From: Petunia secreta
Taxonomy: Eukaryota > Streptophyta > Magnoliopsida > Solanales > Solanaceae
Reading direction: 5' to 3'
DNA length: 64,000 nt
Assembly (NCBI GenBank): GCA_029990175.1
Contig: JARKIP010000005.1
Location: forward strand, 72,262,001 to 72,326,000
Below the pieces are notes generated by a model. It did no database searches. It was not told where the DNA came from and worked only from the letters and a program-made list of their open reading frames with translations. Shown here piece by piece: positions 1 through 11,372 of the stretch (the first letter of the stretch is position 1; every line of letters starts with the position of its first letter). Both the position numbers and the translations under genes were made by a program.

Positions 1-374
1 TGCATTGGAAAGTTACTTTTGCACTCTTTAGATATTACATTACCGTTAGAACTTCAAACTGGGGCAGCTTTATTTGCCGGCAATTGAAGCCGAAGCATTT
101 TATCTATACAAATGAAAGACCTTTATTTGAGAAACCATTCAAGAAAATAAGTTGGAAGATGTTGAATGCGCGAAGATAAGATTTGAATAGTTTACTTCAA
201 ACCGGGGCAATTGGTGTTGAAGAAGCTCTTTCCTACTTAAGAAGAAGCAACGGGAAAATTTGCATCAAGTTAGCAATGTCATTATGTGGAAGAACACTAA
301 TACTGACAGATATTCGTGATCAAGTTTGGCCTAAGATAATCAGCGCAGATGCTGTCAAAAGACACTATGTCTGA
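1..374 (+). pseudogene. C-terminal tail of an Ogre/Tat-like Ty3/gypsy polyprotein
   Basis: The last frame, open from about 183 to the TGA at 372-374, ends in DQVWPKIISADAVKRHYV. Plant Tat/Ogre-type polyproteins commonly finish with a similar tryptophan-proline segment and a basic-Tyr-Tyr/His-Tyr-Val end, so I read this as the end of pol; the rest lies upstream of the window. Bases 1-182 have no consistent frame, so the coding end is decayed or frameshifted. The downstream order (long untranslated region, polypurine tract at 3519-3533, LTR at 3534) fits a plus-strand element ending at 7994. No catalytic motif is inside the window, so the lineage call rests on the tail and the LTR architecture. 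Confidence 0.5.
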
Positions 375-422
375 GGCAATCGCAAGTTGGCATGGTTTTT
401 GAATGTAATCTTTGATGTAATG

Positions 423-777
423 CGAACTACGCGTAACCTGATTCCCGAGGCGGGATACGTAGGCAACTCATATAGAGTTCGGTTGCACTAGCACAGGAAT
501 CCCCTATTTCCTCTTTTATGTATTTGAACTACTTCTGACCTGATTCCTGGAATGGCAACAGGATAAGTAGGCAATCCCCGTCGGATTCGGTCAAAATATT
601 GTAACACTTTAGGCTTGTTTATCTTTATGATGTAATGCCGAGCTATGCATCTGGGCAGATGTGTGGATTTTCCAATTCGGATACGGCTTCGTACTTAGAT
701 TGCCATATCTTCCCAAAAAATCTTTATGTAAGCAGAACTACGCACAGTCTGATTCCCGTGGAGGGATACGTAGGCGC
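423..777 (+). repeat. Three copies of a hairpin-forming repeat unit
   Basis: Copies at about 423-464, 527-573 and 733-774, with a fourth at 3338-3382. Each has GAACTAC near its start, then CTGATTC..., a short loop, and a G-rich partner followed by GTAGGC. The stem halves pair in every copy although their bases differ (CCCG with CGGG, CCT with AGG, CCC with GGG, CTC with GAG). Confidence 0.65.
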
Positions 778-831
778 TCTTAACGAGCTCGACTCCATAA
801 TATCAAAATTTTCAGTCTTCCTTAAGGCAAG

Positions 832-1000
832 CAACTGGGGCAATTTTGCGAGATAATTTGAAGATTTTAAAGATAGCAACTGGGGCAAATTTTGCAAGAT
901 GAATTGAAGATATGGAAGATAGAAACTGGTGCAAATTTTGCAAAAAGAGTTCGAAGGCATAAAGATTATAACTGGGGCAGATTTTTGCAAAATTGGTATT
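832..1000 (+). repeat. Short tandem repeat with ACTGGGGCA core, about 46 bp period
   Basis: Four degenerate copies of AACTGGGGCAAATTTTGCAA followed by an AGAT/GAAG-rich tail start near 834, 880, 925 and 970. Single ACTGGGGCA or ACCGGGGCA cores also occur near 56, 204 and 3164. The core resembles the element's own polypurine tract (AGAGGGGCAGC at 3523-3533). Confidence 0.6.
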
Positions 1001-1904
1001 ACCTGTCAAAGGATGAAATGGCAAAGTTCTAAAAGTATTCAAGATTAGCTCAAGTTGCAAAGACAAAGGACGTTCAGTTTGTTTCAAGATATGTCATGAG
1101 TTTGAGTTAAAGCAGAAATTTTAAATGCATTATAACTTCGGTCGTGTATCAATGATTATTTATTTTATCAAATTACTTTATTTTGCCTCTATCTTCAAAT
1201 ATTATACAATATTGAGTTCATAAATCAAGTCTCCGAGTATAATTTGCAAGCCCAAGTCTAAAGAAGAACGAGGGAGCAGCAGCAGCACCAATTTCAAGAT
1301 GAATCAGCACAAATCAAACACCCCTCCCCAAAACTAACAAAATTTTCTTTGAGAGCAGGAACATGAAAGCTTGAAATGAAATGATCATTTGCACTATGGA
1401 TGAATAATTTACTGAACGCGCATCCAAAGTTGCCTTGCAGATTGCGTCGCATTGCCTTTTCATGACTTAAAGCATTATGCTTTGTCATGAGTTATTATCG
1501 AAAAGGCGGCATTTCTACCCCTATAACTTTCATCCCTAATAGGCGACAAAGCCGAGGCTGGTTTTGTGTTTTCAAAACTAAGCCAAATAGGGCATCACTT
1601 TGTTTTAGTTGATAATCCGCACAAGGCCATCCTTGCTGGATTATCTCGCCAATTGATTTATCAATGGCTATCGCACTGACTATATTTCCGCACTACTCTG
1701 CTTTGCACTTGCTTTAAAAAAGTTAATTCCTTGTTTTACTTTTTCAGGTTGACCACCAGGTGGGGCTTCTCCCTTGTTAGACTTTCATGCCTATTGATTC
1801 GCTAAATCGCTTTTGCGTTGCTTTACATTTTACGCTAAATTGCTTTGCACTTGCTTTCAATTATGCCTTTGCACTTGCTTTATATTATAACTTGCTTTAC
1901 TTTT

Positions 1905-2300
1905 AGGTTAACAGGTCAGCCTTGAGACTCTCCTTGCTTTGTGCCGGATCGGATCACCAGTTGATTTGTAGACAATCAATTCCAAGACCCTCCTTGCTGC
2001 GTGCCCGACCGGCTTGCCAGTTGATTTGTCAAGATTGTTCAAATTGCTTTGCACTCGCTTTAAATTATGCCTTCGCATTTTCTTTGTATTACGTCTTGTT
2101 TTACTTTTCAGGTTAACAGGTCAGTCCCGAGACCCTCCTTGCTTCGTGCCGAACCGGTTCGCCAGCTGATTTATTCGACAATCAACCCCAAGACCCTCCT
2201 TGCTTCATGCCCGACCGGCTTGCCAATTGATTTGTCATGCTTGTTGAAAAGGATTTGCACTATGCCTTCGCACTTGCTTTATTGCTTTGCCAGTTGATTG
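1905..2300 (+). repeat. Two copies of a ~205 bp repeat with GACCCTCCTTGCT subunits
   Basis: AGGTTAACAGGTCAG recurs at 1905 and 2110. Inside each copy a subunit of about 75 bp (ACCCTCCTTGCT, then GTGCCGAACCGG-like, then CCAGTTGATTTGT-like) occurs twice. A related, more diverged unit begins near 1746. Confidence 0.6.
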
Positions 2301-2344
2301 GAAGACAATTTATCAAAGATATTGCACCTTGCACTTACAAATTA

Positions 2345-2935
2345 CGTCATGCCTACTGTAAGCAATCGGGGGCCTTATTATGAGTCTATCGTAAGCAAGC
2401 GAAGACTTCATTAGCATTGAAGCCTACCATAAGCAATTGGAGGCCTTATTTTGAAGCCGATCATAAGCAATTGAAGGCTCTTTTATTATTGATCCTACCG
2501 TAAGCAATCGGAGGATCTTATTATCAAGTCTATCGTGAGCAAGCGAAGACTTCATTAGCATTGAAGCCTACCATAAGCAATTGGATGCCTTATTTTGAAG
2601 CCTATCATAAGCAATTGAAGGCTCTTTTGTTACCGATCCTACCGTAAGCAATCGGGTGGGTCTTATTATCAAGTCTATCGTGAGCAAGCGAAGACTTCAT
2701 TAGCATTGAAGCCTACCATAAGCAATTGGAGGCCTTATTCTGAAGCCTATCATAAGCAATTGAAGGCTCTTTTATTATTGATTCTACCGTAAGCAAATGG
2801 GGGAAATTATTATCAAGTCTATCGTGAGCAAGCGAAGATTTCATTAGCATTGAAGCCTACCATAAGCAATTGGAGGCCTTGTTCTGAAGCCTATCATAAG
2901 CAATTGAAGGCTCTTTTGTTATTGATCCTACCAAT
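2345..2935 (+). repeat. 145 bp higher-order tandem array built of ~36 bp monomers
   Basis: About four 144-145 bp units; the marker GATCCTACCGTAAGCAATCG-like block falls at 2491, 2635, 2780 and 2924. Each unit holds four related monomers of about 36 bp, all built around (A/G)TAAGCAA or GTGAGCAAG and each followed by its own variant tail. The four monomer types keep their order in every unit, so the 145 bp block, not the monomer, was amplified last. Confidence 0.8.
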
Positions 2936-3518
2936 AATGATCAGCCTAGAGGTTCTCCGGGCGGAGCGCCTCGTCAGTTGATCGAAAGAAAAACATTTTG
3001 ATGATATCACAATCCGCATTTACAATTTCATGCTATCACTTTATTTATTCCAATGTTACAGTTTATTAGCAGTTGCTCGCTTACCGTTTGTTAAGTCTTT
3101 ACAGAATTTTGGCGATACCGCAGCAGCATTTGGAGCATAACGTGGAACTTTTCCTTAGCAGTGAACTGGGGCAATTGTTGATATGAGCTAGACTCGTCAA
3201 CAAGGATTTGAAGAATCGTACTCGAACAAGCAAGTCCTTTCCTAGTCTTTCATTTCAGATAAGATGGCAGTTTGAATTCTTTCCTTTTTCGTGCGTCATT
3301 TTCTGTCAATCGTGCGAGTTTCGTGCCTAAGTGTCGTCGAACTACATATGGCCTGATTCTCTTTCAGCCCGAGATATGTAGGCAACTCAAAAACCGGAGT
3401 TCGGCCATGTCCATAAGCCTCGCACTTTGATCCTTAGAATCGAAGTTCTTGGCTTTATCGTGACAAAATTGGTTTCCCGTCAACTTCTTTACCCTGAAAA
3501 CTCTTTCATCCTTTTCGG

Positions 3519-3533
3519 GTAAAGAGGGGCAGC
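3519..3533 (+). other. Polypurine tract of the Ogre/Tat-like element
   Basis: A purine-rich stretch (GTAAAGAGGGGCAGC) lies directly against the TGTTGACACCC start of the LTR. This is the expected plus-strand primer position. Confidence 0.7.
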
Positions 3534-6500
3534 TGTTGACACCCAATTTCGTCCCGAGATTTTAATTAATTAAATAAAAATCAATTATTAAAATTAAAAT
3601 TTACTAAAGTAAATTAATAAATTTTTGGAAGAAAAGGGTTAAATTATATTGTTTACTTTAAAATCCAGCTTATAAATGCAATTAGTTTAACTAAAAGTAA
3701 AAAGGGCTAAATGTACAAGCCCCATCCAATAAGCCTACCTGTGCAAACCATATATACAATACATTCACATCTCCTCCCCCAATTCTCAGAAACCCAATTA
3801 CCCCCCAAATCCCTACCCGTTCAACCCGATCCCCTAATTTTTCCCTCTCAAATCTCAGCTACAACAGTCCAAAATCAACGCCAGCTGGTCCCCCCACGTT
3901 TTCCATCTCCTTTTTCGTACAAAAGCTACGCGTTTTCATCTTGTCCGTTTGTTTAAACTCGAGATCGATCCAAGCCGTGGATGCTTATATCCCAACGGGC
4001 ATTTTGTTCGGATATGGATTAAAATTGTACCACCTTTAGGAGGTGAGACAATTTTAACCCTTATCTAACAAGAAATTGCAAATGGGGGCTGACTTTCAAG
4101 AGTTAGAGCCAAAATCCGAAAACCCTAATAACAGGTATAAAAGCATCTTTTACTCATTATTTAGGGGGGTTCGGATTTTTTTTAGATAAAAAAACGGCAG
4201 AACATACACCATTTTTTTAGTCTTAAGTTTTCTTCAAATACACATAGTGTTACTATTTTTCTAGTTGGTTCCTTGCATTTGTGTTGGGTTATCGCTTCAT
4301 TATGTGCGTCGTCGCTTCATTACACTAGTCGTCGACCTTGTTCGCGTCGCTTAGTCGAGTCGCGTTTGCTTCGATCCCTCGCCTCTGTTCGCTGCTCTTA
4401 GAAAGGTAATAATCCTTTCCTCTTTACTTTTCAGTTAGGATAAGTGTTTTAAAAATTGTTAAAGATGAAAACTTTATGGCTTTGACTAATCCTATGTTCA
4501 TATAAACTCATTGATTGCTGTTGAACATATATAACAGAATGAATGTATTTTATGTATTTTATGTTCATGTATTTTATGTTTCTTCCTTGCTATGAGAACT
4601 AGGATGTAGCTTTGTTAACTTGAAAGCATAGTTTAAATTTATTAACTAATGATATGTTATGTTTATGATCTTAGAAGCGTCCCAGGTATTCTATTCTATT
4701 ATGTTTCTATCTAAAGGAAAGTTTCCTCGGAAGTTGGCATGTATATGTGGAAATTGAAAGGGTCCTGTTTAATTAGTGTAAAAGAAATCCACAATTTTTT
4801 TAAAAAAAAAGAGGCAGTGAGTAAAATTTTCAGTTTTTCTAGTTTCCTTGTGATATTTGTATCCATAGCAGCCCCTGGCTTCTCTGTTTAGTTCCAGTCT
4901 GTGCTCCTGTTAGCTTTTCTCTATATGTTCCCTCCATTTTCTGTTCTGGTTGTGTAAAAGAGGGTCTGTGAGGAGCTGTTTGGAAGTCTGTGAGCTGGTG
5001 GTTCTGTTAGTCTGTGAAGGTAGCTGTTTGTGCAGGGTTAGCAGGTAGCTTAGGAGTCTGTTGGGTTGGTGCTGCAGATTCAGGGAGGTAGGATTGTTCC
5101 TGGGTTTCTGTTTCAGTCTGGGAGTGGTGTTGAGGGTCTCAGAGCATGAGTTGATTTATGTATGTGGTGATGAGGTGCAGGGCCTATCCCTGTTTCTTTA
5201 TTTGTTTCTGGATATTCCAAAGAGGCAGTGTAGGTGTATGTAGTTGGATTAGAAAGGTTCAGGGTGGTCTGTGGAAGGTTTGTATGTGCTTCAGTTTGTT
5301 AGTGGTCCCAGGTGGTTAGTGTATGCAGTTTGGGTGTGCAGGGCTTTTGTTTCAGTTTGTTTTATAGGAGTTGAGGAGTTTCCAGGGATGTTTGAATAGC
5401 TGGAGATGCTGCAGTTAGGTAGTTTAGTGATGCAGGTGTGTGCAGGCTTGTCAAGCCATGTAGTTAGTCTGTTTTAGGAGTGAAGCTTGGGTCTGTTCCT
5501 GTTCTTGTTCCAGGCTGTTCAGCAGGTGAGTGGGTGTGTGTGTAAGGTCTGTTCTGGTGAGTGCCCAAGTTCTAGTTTCAGGTCCATTAGTTCATAGGCA
5601 GTTTGGAGTTGATTCTAGGGTCTGTGCTGAACTGTTCAGGGCAGTCTGGTGTGAGTGTGAGAGGGTGCAGGAGTGTGTGGATGCTATTTCTGTCTCCTGA
5701 AGAGCTAAAGAGGTTTTGGTTATGGTTTAGCTAATTTCTAAGATTCTGGAAACAATTTTGAGCAGCAGGAAGTTTATTTTCTTGTCTGAATAGCATAAGA
5801 GAAGTCTTCATTGTTAGTAAGCTGGGTATGCTGAGTGATATCCTGCTTCCCTTCAAATCTTGGGACGTTAGTATATTTGACCTTGTTTCTAGTAACTTTC
5901 TTGAAAACATGCATTCTTGGTTTAAGTAATGAATTGGGGTATCTTTTCTTAAGCATTTTTTTTAAGCAGGATAGCAACTAATATTTCTTATTGGTTTGCT
6001 CTATCACACTTGTTATCTTGGTGGCCTTGATGCATCTTGATCCTTTTAATTCCCTGTTGAATGATATTCAAATAAGGCACCTTCCATAGTATAACTATCA
6101 GTATTTGGTTATTAACATAACTGTCCTCTAATGATTAAGTCACCTTCTTAATTTTTATGAATGATAATGATTCCTATGACTGGCCTTAGACTTCTTTTAT
6201 ACTTATACTTAGTTTGAAGTTACTAGTTAAATTACAGTATATGTGATAAATGGCTCCTCTGTGTCAATTTTTCTTATAGGTCATCTTGCTCAATATTAAG
6301 TGATATCATGAAGCACCATGCTATGATTTTTTTTTATATTGAATCAACAGAAGTATTCGCATAGAGCTACTGTCCATGATAGTTGTTGGTATATATACAT
6401 GGTTTTTGTCAAGACGTAGGTTCAGAATTTTGTCCATTTTAATCAAGATGACATGAAAGAGTGACATAACTTAATTATGTTGCCTGTTAGTCTTAATATA

Positions 6501-7994
6501 CTTGAACTGTAAAACATGTTAAGATTTTTTCTTAGTTATAATTTGCATGCACTTCAAAATGATGCATTCTAAAAAGAATTCCTATTGAGTGACTATAGAA
6601 ACAACTTTATGGAAGTTATTCTTTCCAAATCTTGAGTTTTTGCTTCTTCATTCTGCTTGCTCATTTGGTTAATTATATTTCCCACTCATAAGTTGAATAT
6701 TTACTAATTCTTTTCTTTATCTCCTTATCTTTCCTTCTTTGCATGAAAACACTCATTGGGACGAGTTGCTAAACTCACAAATTGGGATCGGCTTTTGCAT
6801 TTGAAGTTATTTGCTCCGCTTCGCATTTTCGGGACTTGACATCCCCGAAAATGTAAGAAACAAAAAAATGAAAATCACAAAGTCCAAGGCTCAATGATTG
6901 AGTTTGCGCTTCCGGGTTCTATCTTCTAAACTCCATCCTTCCCCGCTCCCTTAGAAAGTGCATGTTGTATAGGATTTCCCCATAGAGTGGATTAATAGCC
7001 CTGTAGGATAGAAATGATATTTGAATCGTGAATAACTATTCTAAATCACTTAAATTATTTTTATATGTATACTTTGTATCATTTCTTTGCGAATCGGCAA
7101 TTTATTTATGGATGTTTAGAATTATTTGTCAATTAATGAGTGCAAATAAAATTCGATTAAAATCGTACCTTCGTCATAATTTGCATTTGAATTATTTATT
7201 TATGAATATTCAATTATTTATTTATTTAATCTAATTTATTTATGTAGTTAATTAATTAAATTTTAATCCATTATTTATTTATTTACTTAATCTAATTTAT
7301 TTAATTTCAATTAATCATTTATTTATTTAATCAATTGAATATTTATTTATTTATTTAATTAATAAATTATTATTCATTTACTCCTTTATTTAATTAAAAT
7401 TGATAAGTATTCACTTATTTAATTAAGTTATTTATTTTTTTATTTATTTTTCTGATTATTTAACCAATTATTTAATCCCTTTATTATCATCCAATTATTT
7501 ATCTAATGTGTTTTTATTAAATTATCTAACTTCATTTAACCTTTGCTTATTATTAATTAATCAATTGATCATAATTTCATTATCCATTTAATTAATCTTA
7601 AATTGGGTCATTTATTTATCTAAGTATCGGCATAATTAAAAATTTTGTCTTATTTATATTATTCATATTATCCTTATATAAAATTAGCTTTATATACTTA
7701 TTATCCTTAACAAATTCGTGAAAATCGCCGGATTAACCGCTTTTAGCGGATTTTCGAGAGTGCTCCCTTTAGGGACCTTTTTTCGAATTTAAAAGAACCA
7801 CTTACCTAAGAATCTCTGATTTTAATTTAATTTCTTTTAAATAAAGAATAAATTGCACTCTTTAGTTAACTTAGATTCCTAATAATCATTAAATTAGGTG
7901 GCGACTCCAAAGAAAACCCTTTGGAGTTCCATTTTGTTGAAATATACCCGAAACCTGTCTTTTCTTAAAGAAGGGTAATTTTTGGGGTTCAACA
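3534..7994 (+). mobile_element. 3' LTR (4461 bp) of the Ogre/Tat-like element
   Basis: It starts TGTTGACACCC next to the polypurine tract and ends TTCAACA. No gene is seen inside. It contains a T/G-rich low-complexity part (about 4850-5720, many CTGTT/TCTGTG words), an AT-rich part made of TTTATTTAATT words (7180-7640), and a likely core promoter near 4136. The other LTR is outside the window, so age cannot be judged. Confidence 0.7.
4136..4143 (+). promoter_or_regulatory. Possible TATA box in the Ogre/Tat-like LTR
   Basis: TATAAAAG lies about 600 bp into the LTR after AACAGG, a plausible U3 promoter position. No transcription start can be confirmed from sequence. Confidence 0.4.
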
Positions 7995-8843
7995 CCAACT
8001 TATCAGTATGAGCTTTAACAAATTGATCAACCAGGTCCTTAAAACTAGAAATCGACCCCGCTGGTAGACGCATGTACCAGCATAATGCTCCCTTCACCAA
8101 AGATTAACCGAATTTTTTCAAAAACATCGGCTCCTTTTCTATCTCCGTTAAATCGTTACTAAACACCATTGACATGTATTCGGTCACATGTTCAACGGGG
8201 TCGGTAGTCTCATAATATTTTTTTAAAAAAAAAATTTGAAAGTTTTCGAAGTTGGTGCTGGAGCGGCCTCGGGCTTGTATGGAAATTTCATGTCTTTGTC
8301 AATATCAAGAGCCCTTTGAGTCTTCGTCGCCCCGGGAATGCTTTCAAGTCCTTTTTTCAGTCGCGCCTCGACACGAGCCTCAACTCGGGCTTCGATCTCC
8401 TTGCTCAGTTTTTCAACATCCACCGAGGAGCTAGCTTCAGCTACGGTGGGAATCGTCCCGAAGTAAGGTGTAGTGCTCGGTATCGTGCCTGAACCCCCAA
8501 ATGTTGCTCCATTTTGAGGTCTCCCTATTATCGCACCCATAGGAACGAAGGGCAGGATGCCTCCATTTGGAACCGCAGGTGGGGCTCCGTTCGGAGCTGA
8601 GCTATTCCTTGCTTCTAACGAGGCGTGAAATTCAGCATTGATAACGGCCTGCTCGGCTTGTTGCTCTTGAAGAGCTTTCAGGGTTCGGACGACGAAGGCC
8701 TAAAAAGCTTCGGTGGAACCCGAAGAGGAAGGGTTCGCTACTGGTGGCATTACAGACGCATTGGGATTTGGGCTCGTATGAATGCCAGTTTGTCCATCGG
8801 GAGTTGGCTGACGTTCAACAGAATTTCCATCATTGTTAACCAT
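7995..8843 (-). pseudogene. gag fragment of a Tat-type Ty3/gypsy element
   Basis: Gag packages element RNA into particles. Translation starts at the ATG at 8841-8843 (MVNNDGNSVERQ) shortly after the primer-binding site. It is broken by a stop near 8700 and by frame changes around 8220 and 8100. Visible pieces are a Gln/Glu-rich segment, a coiled, repetitive stretch (EARVEARVEARLKKG, about 8360-8420) and a retrotransposon-gag core with the typical WYMRLPAGSISSFKDLVDQF block near 8010-8090. The frame ends abruptly at 7995 where the other element begins. Stops and truncation make it non-functional. Confidence 0.75.
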
Positions 8844-8916
8844 CTTTTCGGGTTAAAACGCGAATTTGAATGACAAGGACATTCAACTTTAGAACAAAGC
8901 GTTAGTACTTGTATGC

Positions 8917-8931
8917 CCACAAACGGCGCCA
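8917..8931 (-). other. Primer-binding site
   Basis: On the minus strand TGGCGCCGTTTGTGG begins three bases inside the LTR edge. TGGCGCCG-type sites are usual in Tat/Athila-group gypsy elements; the exact tRNA cannot be assigned by eye. Confidence 0.65.
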
Positions 8932-8934
8932 ATT

Positions 8935-9542
8935 TGTATTGGCCTAAACTGTTCTTAGGACACAAATCGAAATTGGATGGCGAATACAAGCAAATCAATA
9001 TACCGAAGTCGAAATATGAATAATAACGGACAAAAATATAAGTAAAAGAACGAGAATTCAATATACGCCAATGAGTACAAATTTTTACAGAGTTTTTGTA
9101 TGTATTTATGAATGACTACAATATGAAAACTGAGGCTATTTATAGAAGAAATAGGTCTAGCCCACGTTCTCTTTAATCACCCATCTTCAGGCCCACGTTC
9201 AGCATGCTCGATAGTGGAGTTAGTGGATTGAAGTGGTGGGCAATTATGCCGCTGGAACCGGGGTATTTCACCGAGGTCCAACTTCACAATCTCGGTGATG
9301 TTGTCTCGCTATTCGGCTGAGGGGAATCTGCACCGAACCATAGCTTGAGATTCACCTTCGGTGATGGGCTTTGAGCTCCATCCTCGGTGATTTTATCATT
9401 TGCTCCAATCTTCATCCCTCGGAGCGTAGGTTCAATTGGCCTCGGTTTGTTCCACCGAAGTGCTATCCGAGCATACCGGATTTTACCCAATACACTTTAT
9501 ACCGAAATTTCTTTAGAAAATACTGCGGACAAAATACTAACA
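8935..9542 (-). mobile_element. 5' LTR (608 bp) of the truncated gypsy element
   Basis: On the plus strand it runs from TGTATTGG to ACTAACA, giving TGTTAG...ATACA in element orientation. Its inner edge sits beside the primer-binding site. The outer edge is placed on the TG/CA rule and on the F-box-like sequence that resumes near 9585. Confidence 0.65.
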
Positions 9543-9584
9543 ATTAATAAACTAATCTAACATTGAGTAATATTTGTGATTAGT

Positions 9585-9815
9585 TTTGACTCCAGTAAAC
9601 TTAAAGGAGTCGATGGAACTAGCTGCACCACCGAGATCCAAAAAAACTGCTTAATCTCCCACTCCCAAGCTGCTAATCTCCACCTCCAATTTACCTTACA
9701 TTACTTCTAACTCATAGACTTGAAATTTAATGGTCTCTCGCCCAGTCTATTCATTGGGAGATTGGCCTACAAGTAATAGTGCGCTGCATACCTCGACTAG
9801 GTCGAACAATTGGTT
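9585..9815 (-). pseudogene. 3' fragment of an F-box/DUF295 gene
   Basis: The stretch aligns by eye with the DUF295 part of the intact gene at 12149-13312: both carry the block encoding LVEVSGALLLV-like residues, the spacer, then the AATGGAAGTTGCACC-like segment and the GVK-type ending. It has several stops and indels (for example the fragment read near 9740-9790), so it is dead. It is fused to the dynamin-like relic on its right (9816 onward). It is the most diverged of the three F-box pieces in this window. Confidence 0.65.
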
Positions 9816-10770
9816 GAAGAATGTTGCAAGGTCCCGGGCATGGAACATCAGAAACCCAATGCTGTGGTAACTCATCGAGAGCTGCAATATTGGCAGCAAG
9901 GTTTTCGCTTATCTTTCTCACAATATCTGGCAAGCATTTGGAGATAATGTTTGCTTGAATTTGCACCAGCTTATGTGCCAGAATGGGAACGCTAACCATG
10001 GACTTGTTTATTCTGGATAAAAGTGAGTGAGTTTTGAAAAGCCTTGCCTCCACACTATGGGCTTCTTCATAAGATTCATTTCCATTTGGCCAGTTCTATT
10101 CCTAACACAAACATAACCAAGTCCTATATTCACATTATTTGCATAAACATTCTCCAGCAGATCTTCAGGATCTTTATCTACCAATTGGTCGCAACTGCAA
10201 GAGTCCTTTCCCCAGTTTTGTCCACCTTTTGGGACATTCTAATGGATTCACAAGTAGGGAAGTCAACCGTGGCTGATAGAACATTCAATATAATGCTTTC
10301 CTCTGGTGTATATATTTTCATAATAATACCTGAAACTCGTCCAAAATATCTTCTGGTTGTCCATGAACCAGGACACCATAGTCAAGTCAGGAACACCATT
10401 TTTCTTCACTATGAGTGTGAAAGGGATGTTGGATATACTCTTTCCATGTCCTGCAATCGCATTAGCTGCAAGAACAGTAGCCTCTGCAACATGAACTTCA
10501 TCTGTTGGGACTGATTTCCATTGAACTCCACGCGAACCTGTCTCGGTGTGATTTTTCAGCCTCATGATGAGAGGCACTCTAGTCCAAATACCTTGCCCTC
10601 TAGGCAGACAAATTCAAGCAAGTCATTCAAGCACACTGGACTTCACAGAAGACTGAAATTATGGGTGCCTGGACACCAGAAGCACTTGGTTTTACTGCTG
10701 CAAGATGCTTTGAAACAGCAACTTGTGGATCTTCACTTGAAGAAGAGCCATTCACCTGGAACATCATGGT
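9816..10770 (-). pseudogene. DRP4C: Dynamin-related protein 4C-like pseudogene
   Basis: DRP4 proteins are Mx-type dynamin GTPases of plants. Minus-strand pieces in order: an N-terminal APIIS (about 10660), SVLE plus LPRGQGI from the end of the P-loop region (about 10590-10630, with stops), LIMRLKNH (about 10555), NGVPDLTMV of the G3 region (about 10380), a piece around TCESIRMSQ (about 10240), NIGLGYVCVRNR (about 10110) and the stalk segment ILAHKLVQIQANIISKCLPD (about 9940). The sequence between APIIS and SVLE, including the Walker A glycines and lysine, is deleted. Frameshifts separate the other pieces. No introns are needed, as in DRP4-type genes, so duplication by DNA or RNA is equally possible. 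The 3' half is missing and replaced by an F-box fragment. Confidence 0.75.
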
Positions 10771-11372
10771 TAGTACAGTGAGGTTAATTATGTCCCATGA
10801 AGGCAATCAATCACTGTCTTGCTTCCCCCAAAATACTTTCTTTGACTAGACTTGTTTGCTCTTCTCAATCCATACTTCCTGTAAGTCACTTATGCCTCCT
10901 ATCCATTTTTTATGGATGAAGTATAGATTTCATGGATGGCATCAAGCAGATCCAGTAGATACACCTCCTGTCCGCATTATCAACCATATAATGTTCTTGC
11001 GCACCTCATTATCAGTCTAAGCTACAATTTATCATTCTTTAACATCTCATCTAATTAGGGTAGATTTAAATAAAAGTAATACTGACTTCTTGTTTTTCTT
11101 AAAAGTAAAATATTAAAAAAAAATTTATTTGCAAAATTCACTAATATTTGGGACCACATGGAGTTTCAAACCATTAGGTATTCAAACTACTTCAGATTAT
11201 AGCCAAAACATTGCATGAAGAACATACTTCTAATACAATGAAAGATCAATATCAACTTTGACTATTTTATGCTGGTTTTCAAGCTTACTGCAACTGTCTT
11301 CTTTTATCTGGACTAGTAATTGGCTATATTTATCATACATAATTAAGCGAAGTTAGATAAGCAAAAAAGTAC
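10771..11372. other. No gene seen
   Basis: AT-rich DNA between two gene relics. I find no continuation of the MYG1-like exon series and no repeat structure. Short open frames do not resemble known proteins. Confidence 0.4.

Larger units (their letters stand above)
375..3533 (+). other. Non-coding 3' internal region of the Ogre/Tat-like element
   Basis: No plausible gene is seen. The stretch is a mosaic of small repeats: four copies of a GAACTAC...CTGATTC...GTAGGC hairpin unit (three at 423-777, one at 3338-3382), a short ACTGGGGCA tandem (832-1000), a roughly 205 bp repeat rich in GACCCTCCTTGCT (1905-2300) and a 145 bp higher-order array (2345-2935). Short open frames here are repeat translations. 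Confidence 0.6.
1..7994 (+). mobile_element. 3' part of an Ogre/Tat-like LTR retrotransposon (extends left of window)
   Basis: In order: pol tail (to 374), about 3.1 kb of non-coding repeat-rich DNA, a polypurine tract, then an LTR of 4461 bp starting TGTTGACACCC and ending GGTTCAACA. LTRs above 4 kb with long non-coding internal DNA are typical of Ogre/Tat elements. The right edge is sharp: the next bases (CCAAC, 7995-7999) resume a gag reading frame of another element on the opposite strand. CCAAC is therefore the expected target duplication, but its partner lies outside the window. Confidence 0.7.
7995..9542 (-). mobile_element. 5' part of a second Ty3/gypsy element, truncated by the Ogre-like insertion
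   Basis: Reading on the minus strand: a 608 bp LTR (9542 to 8935), a primer-binding site (8931 to 8917), a short leader, then gag from 8843 leftwards until it is cut at 7995 by the plus-strand element. The rest of this element should lie beyond the left edge of the Ogre-like element, outside the window. Confidence 0.75.

Noticed and set aside
3711..3956. ORF of 81 codons in the Ogre-like LTR
   Set aside because: Pro/Ser-rich translation of a CT-rich leader-like stretch; no domain.
8252..8873. Plus-strand ORFs over the gag fragment
   Set aside because: The minus strand carries recognisable gag motifs; the plus frames do not resemble anything.
10044..10514. 156-codon plus-strand ORF over the dynamin relic
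   Set aside because: Antisense shadow; the minus strand carries the DRP4-type motifs.
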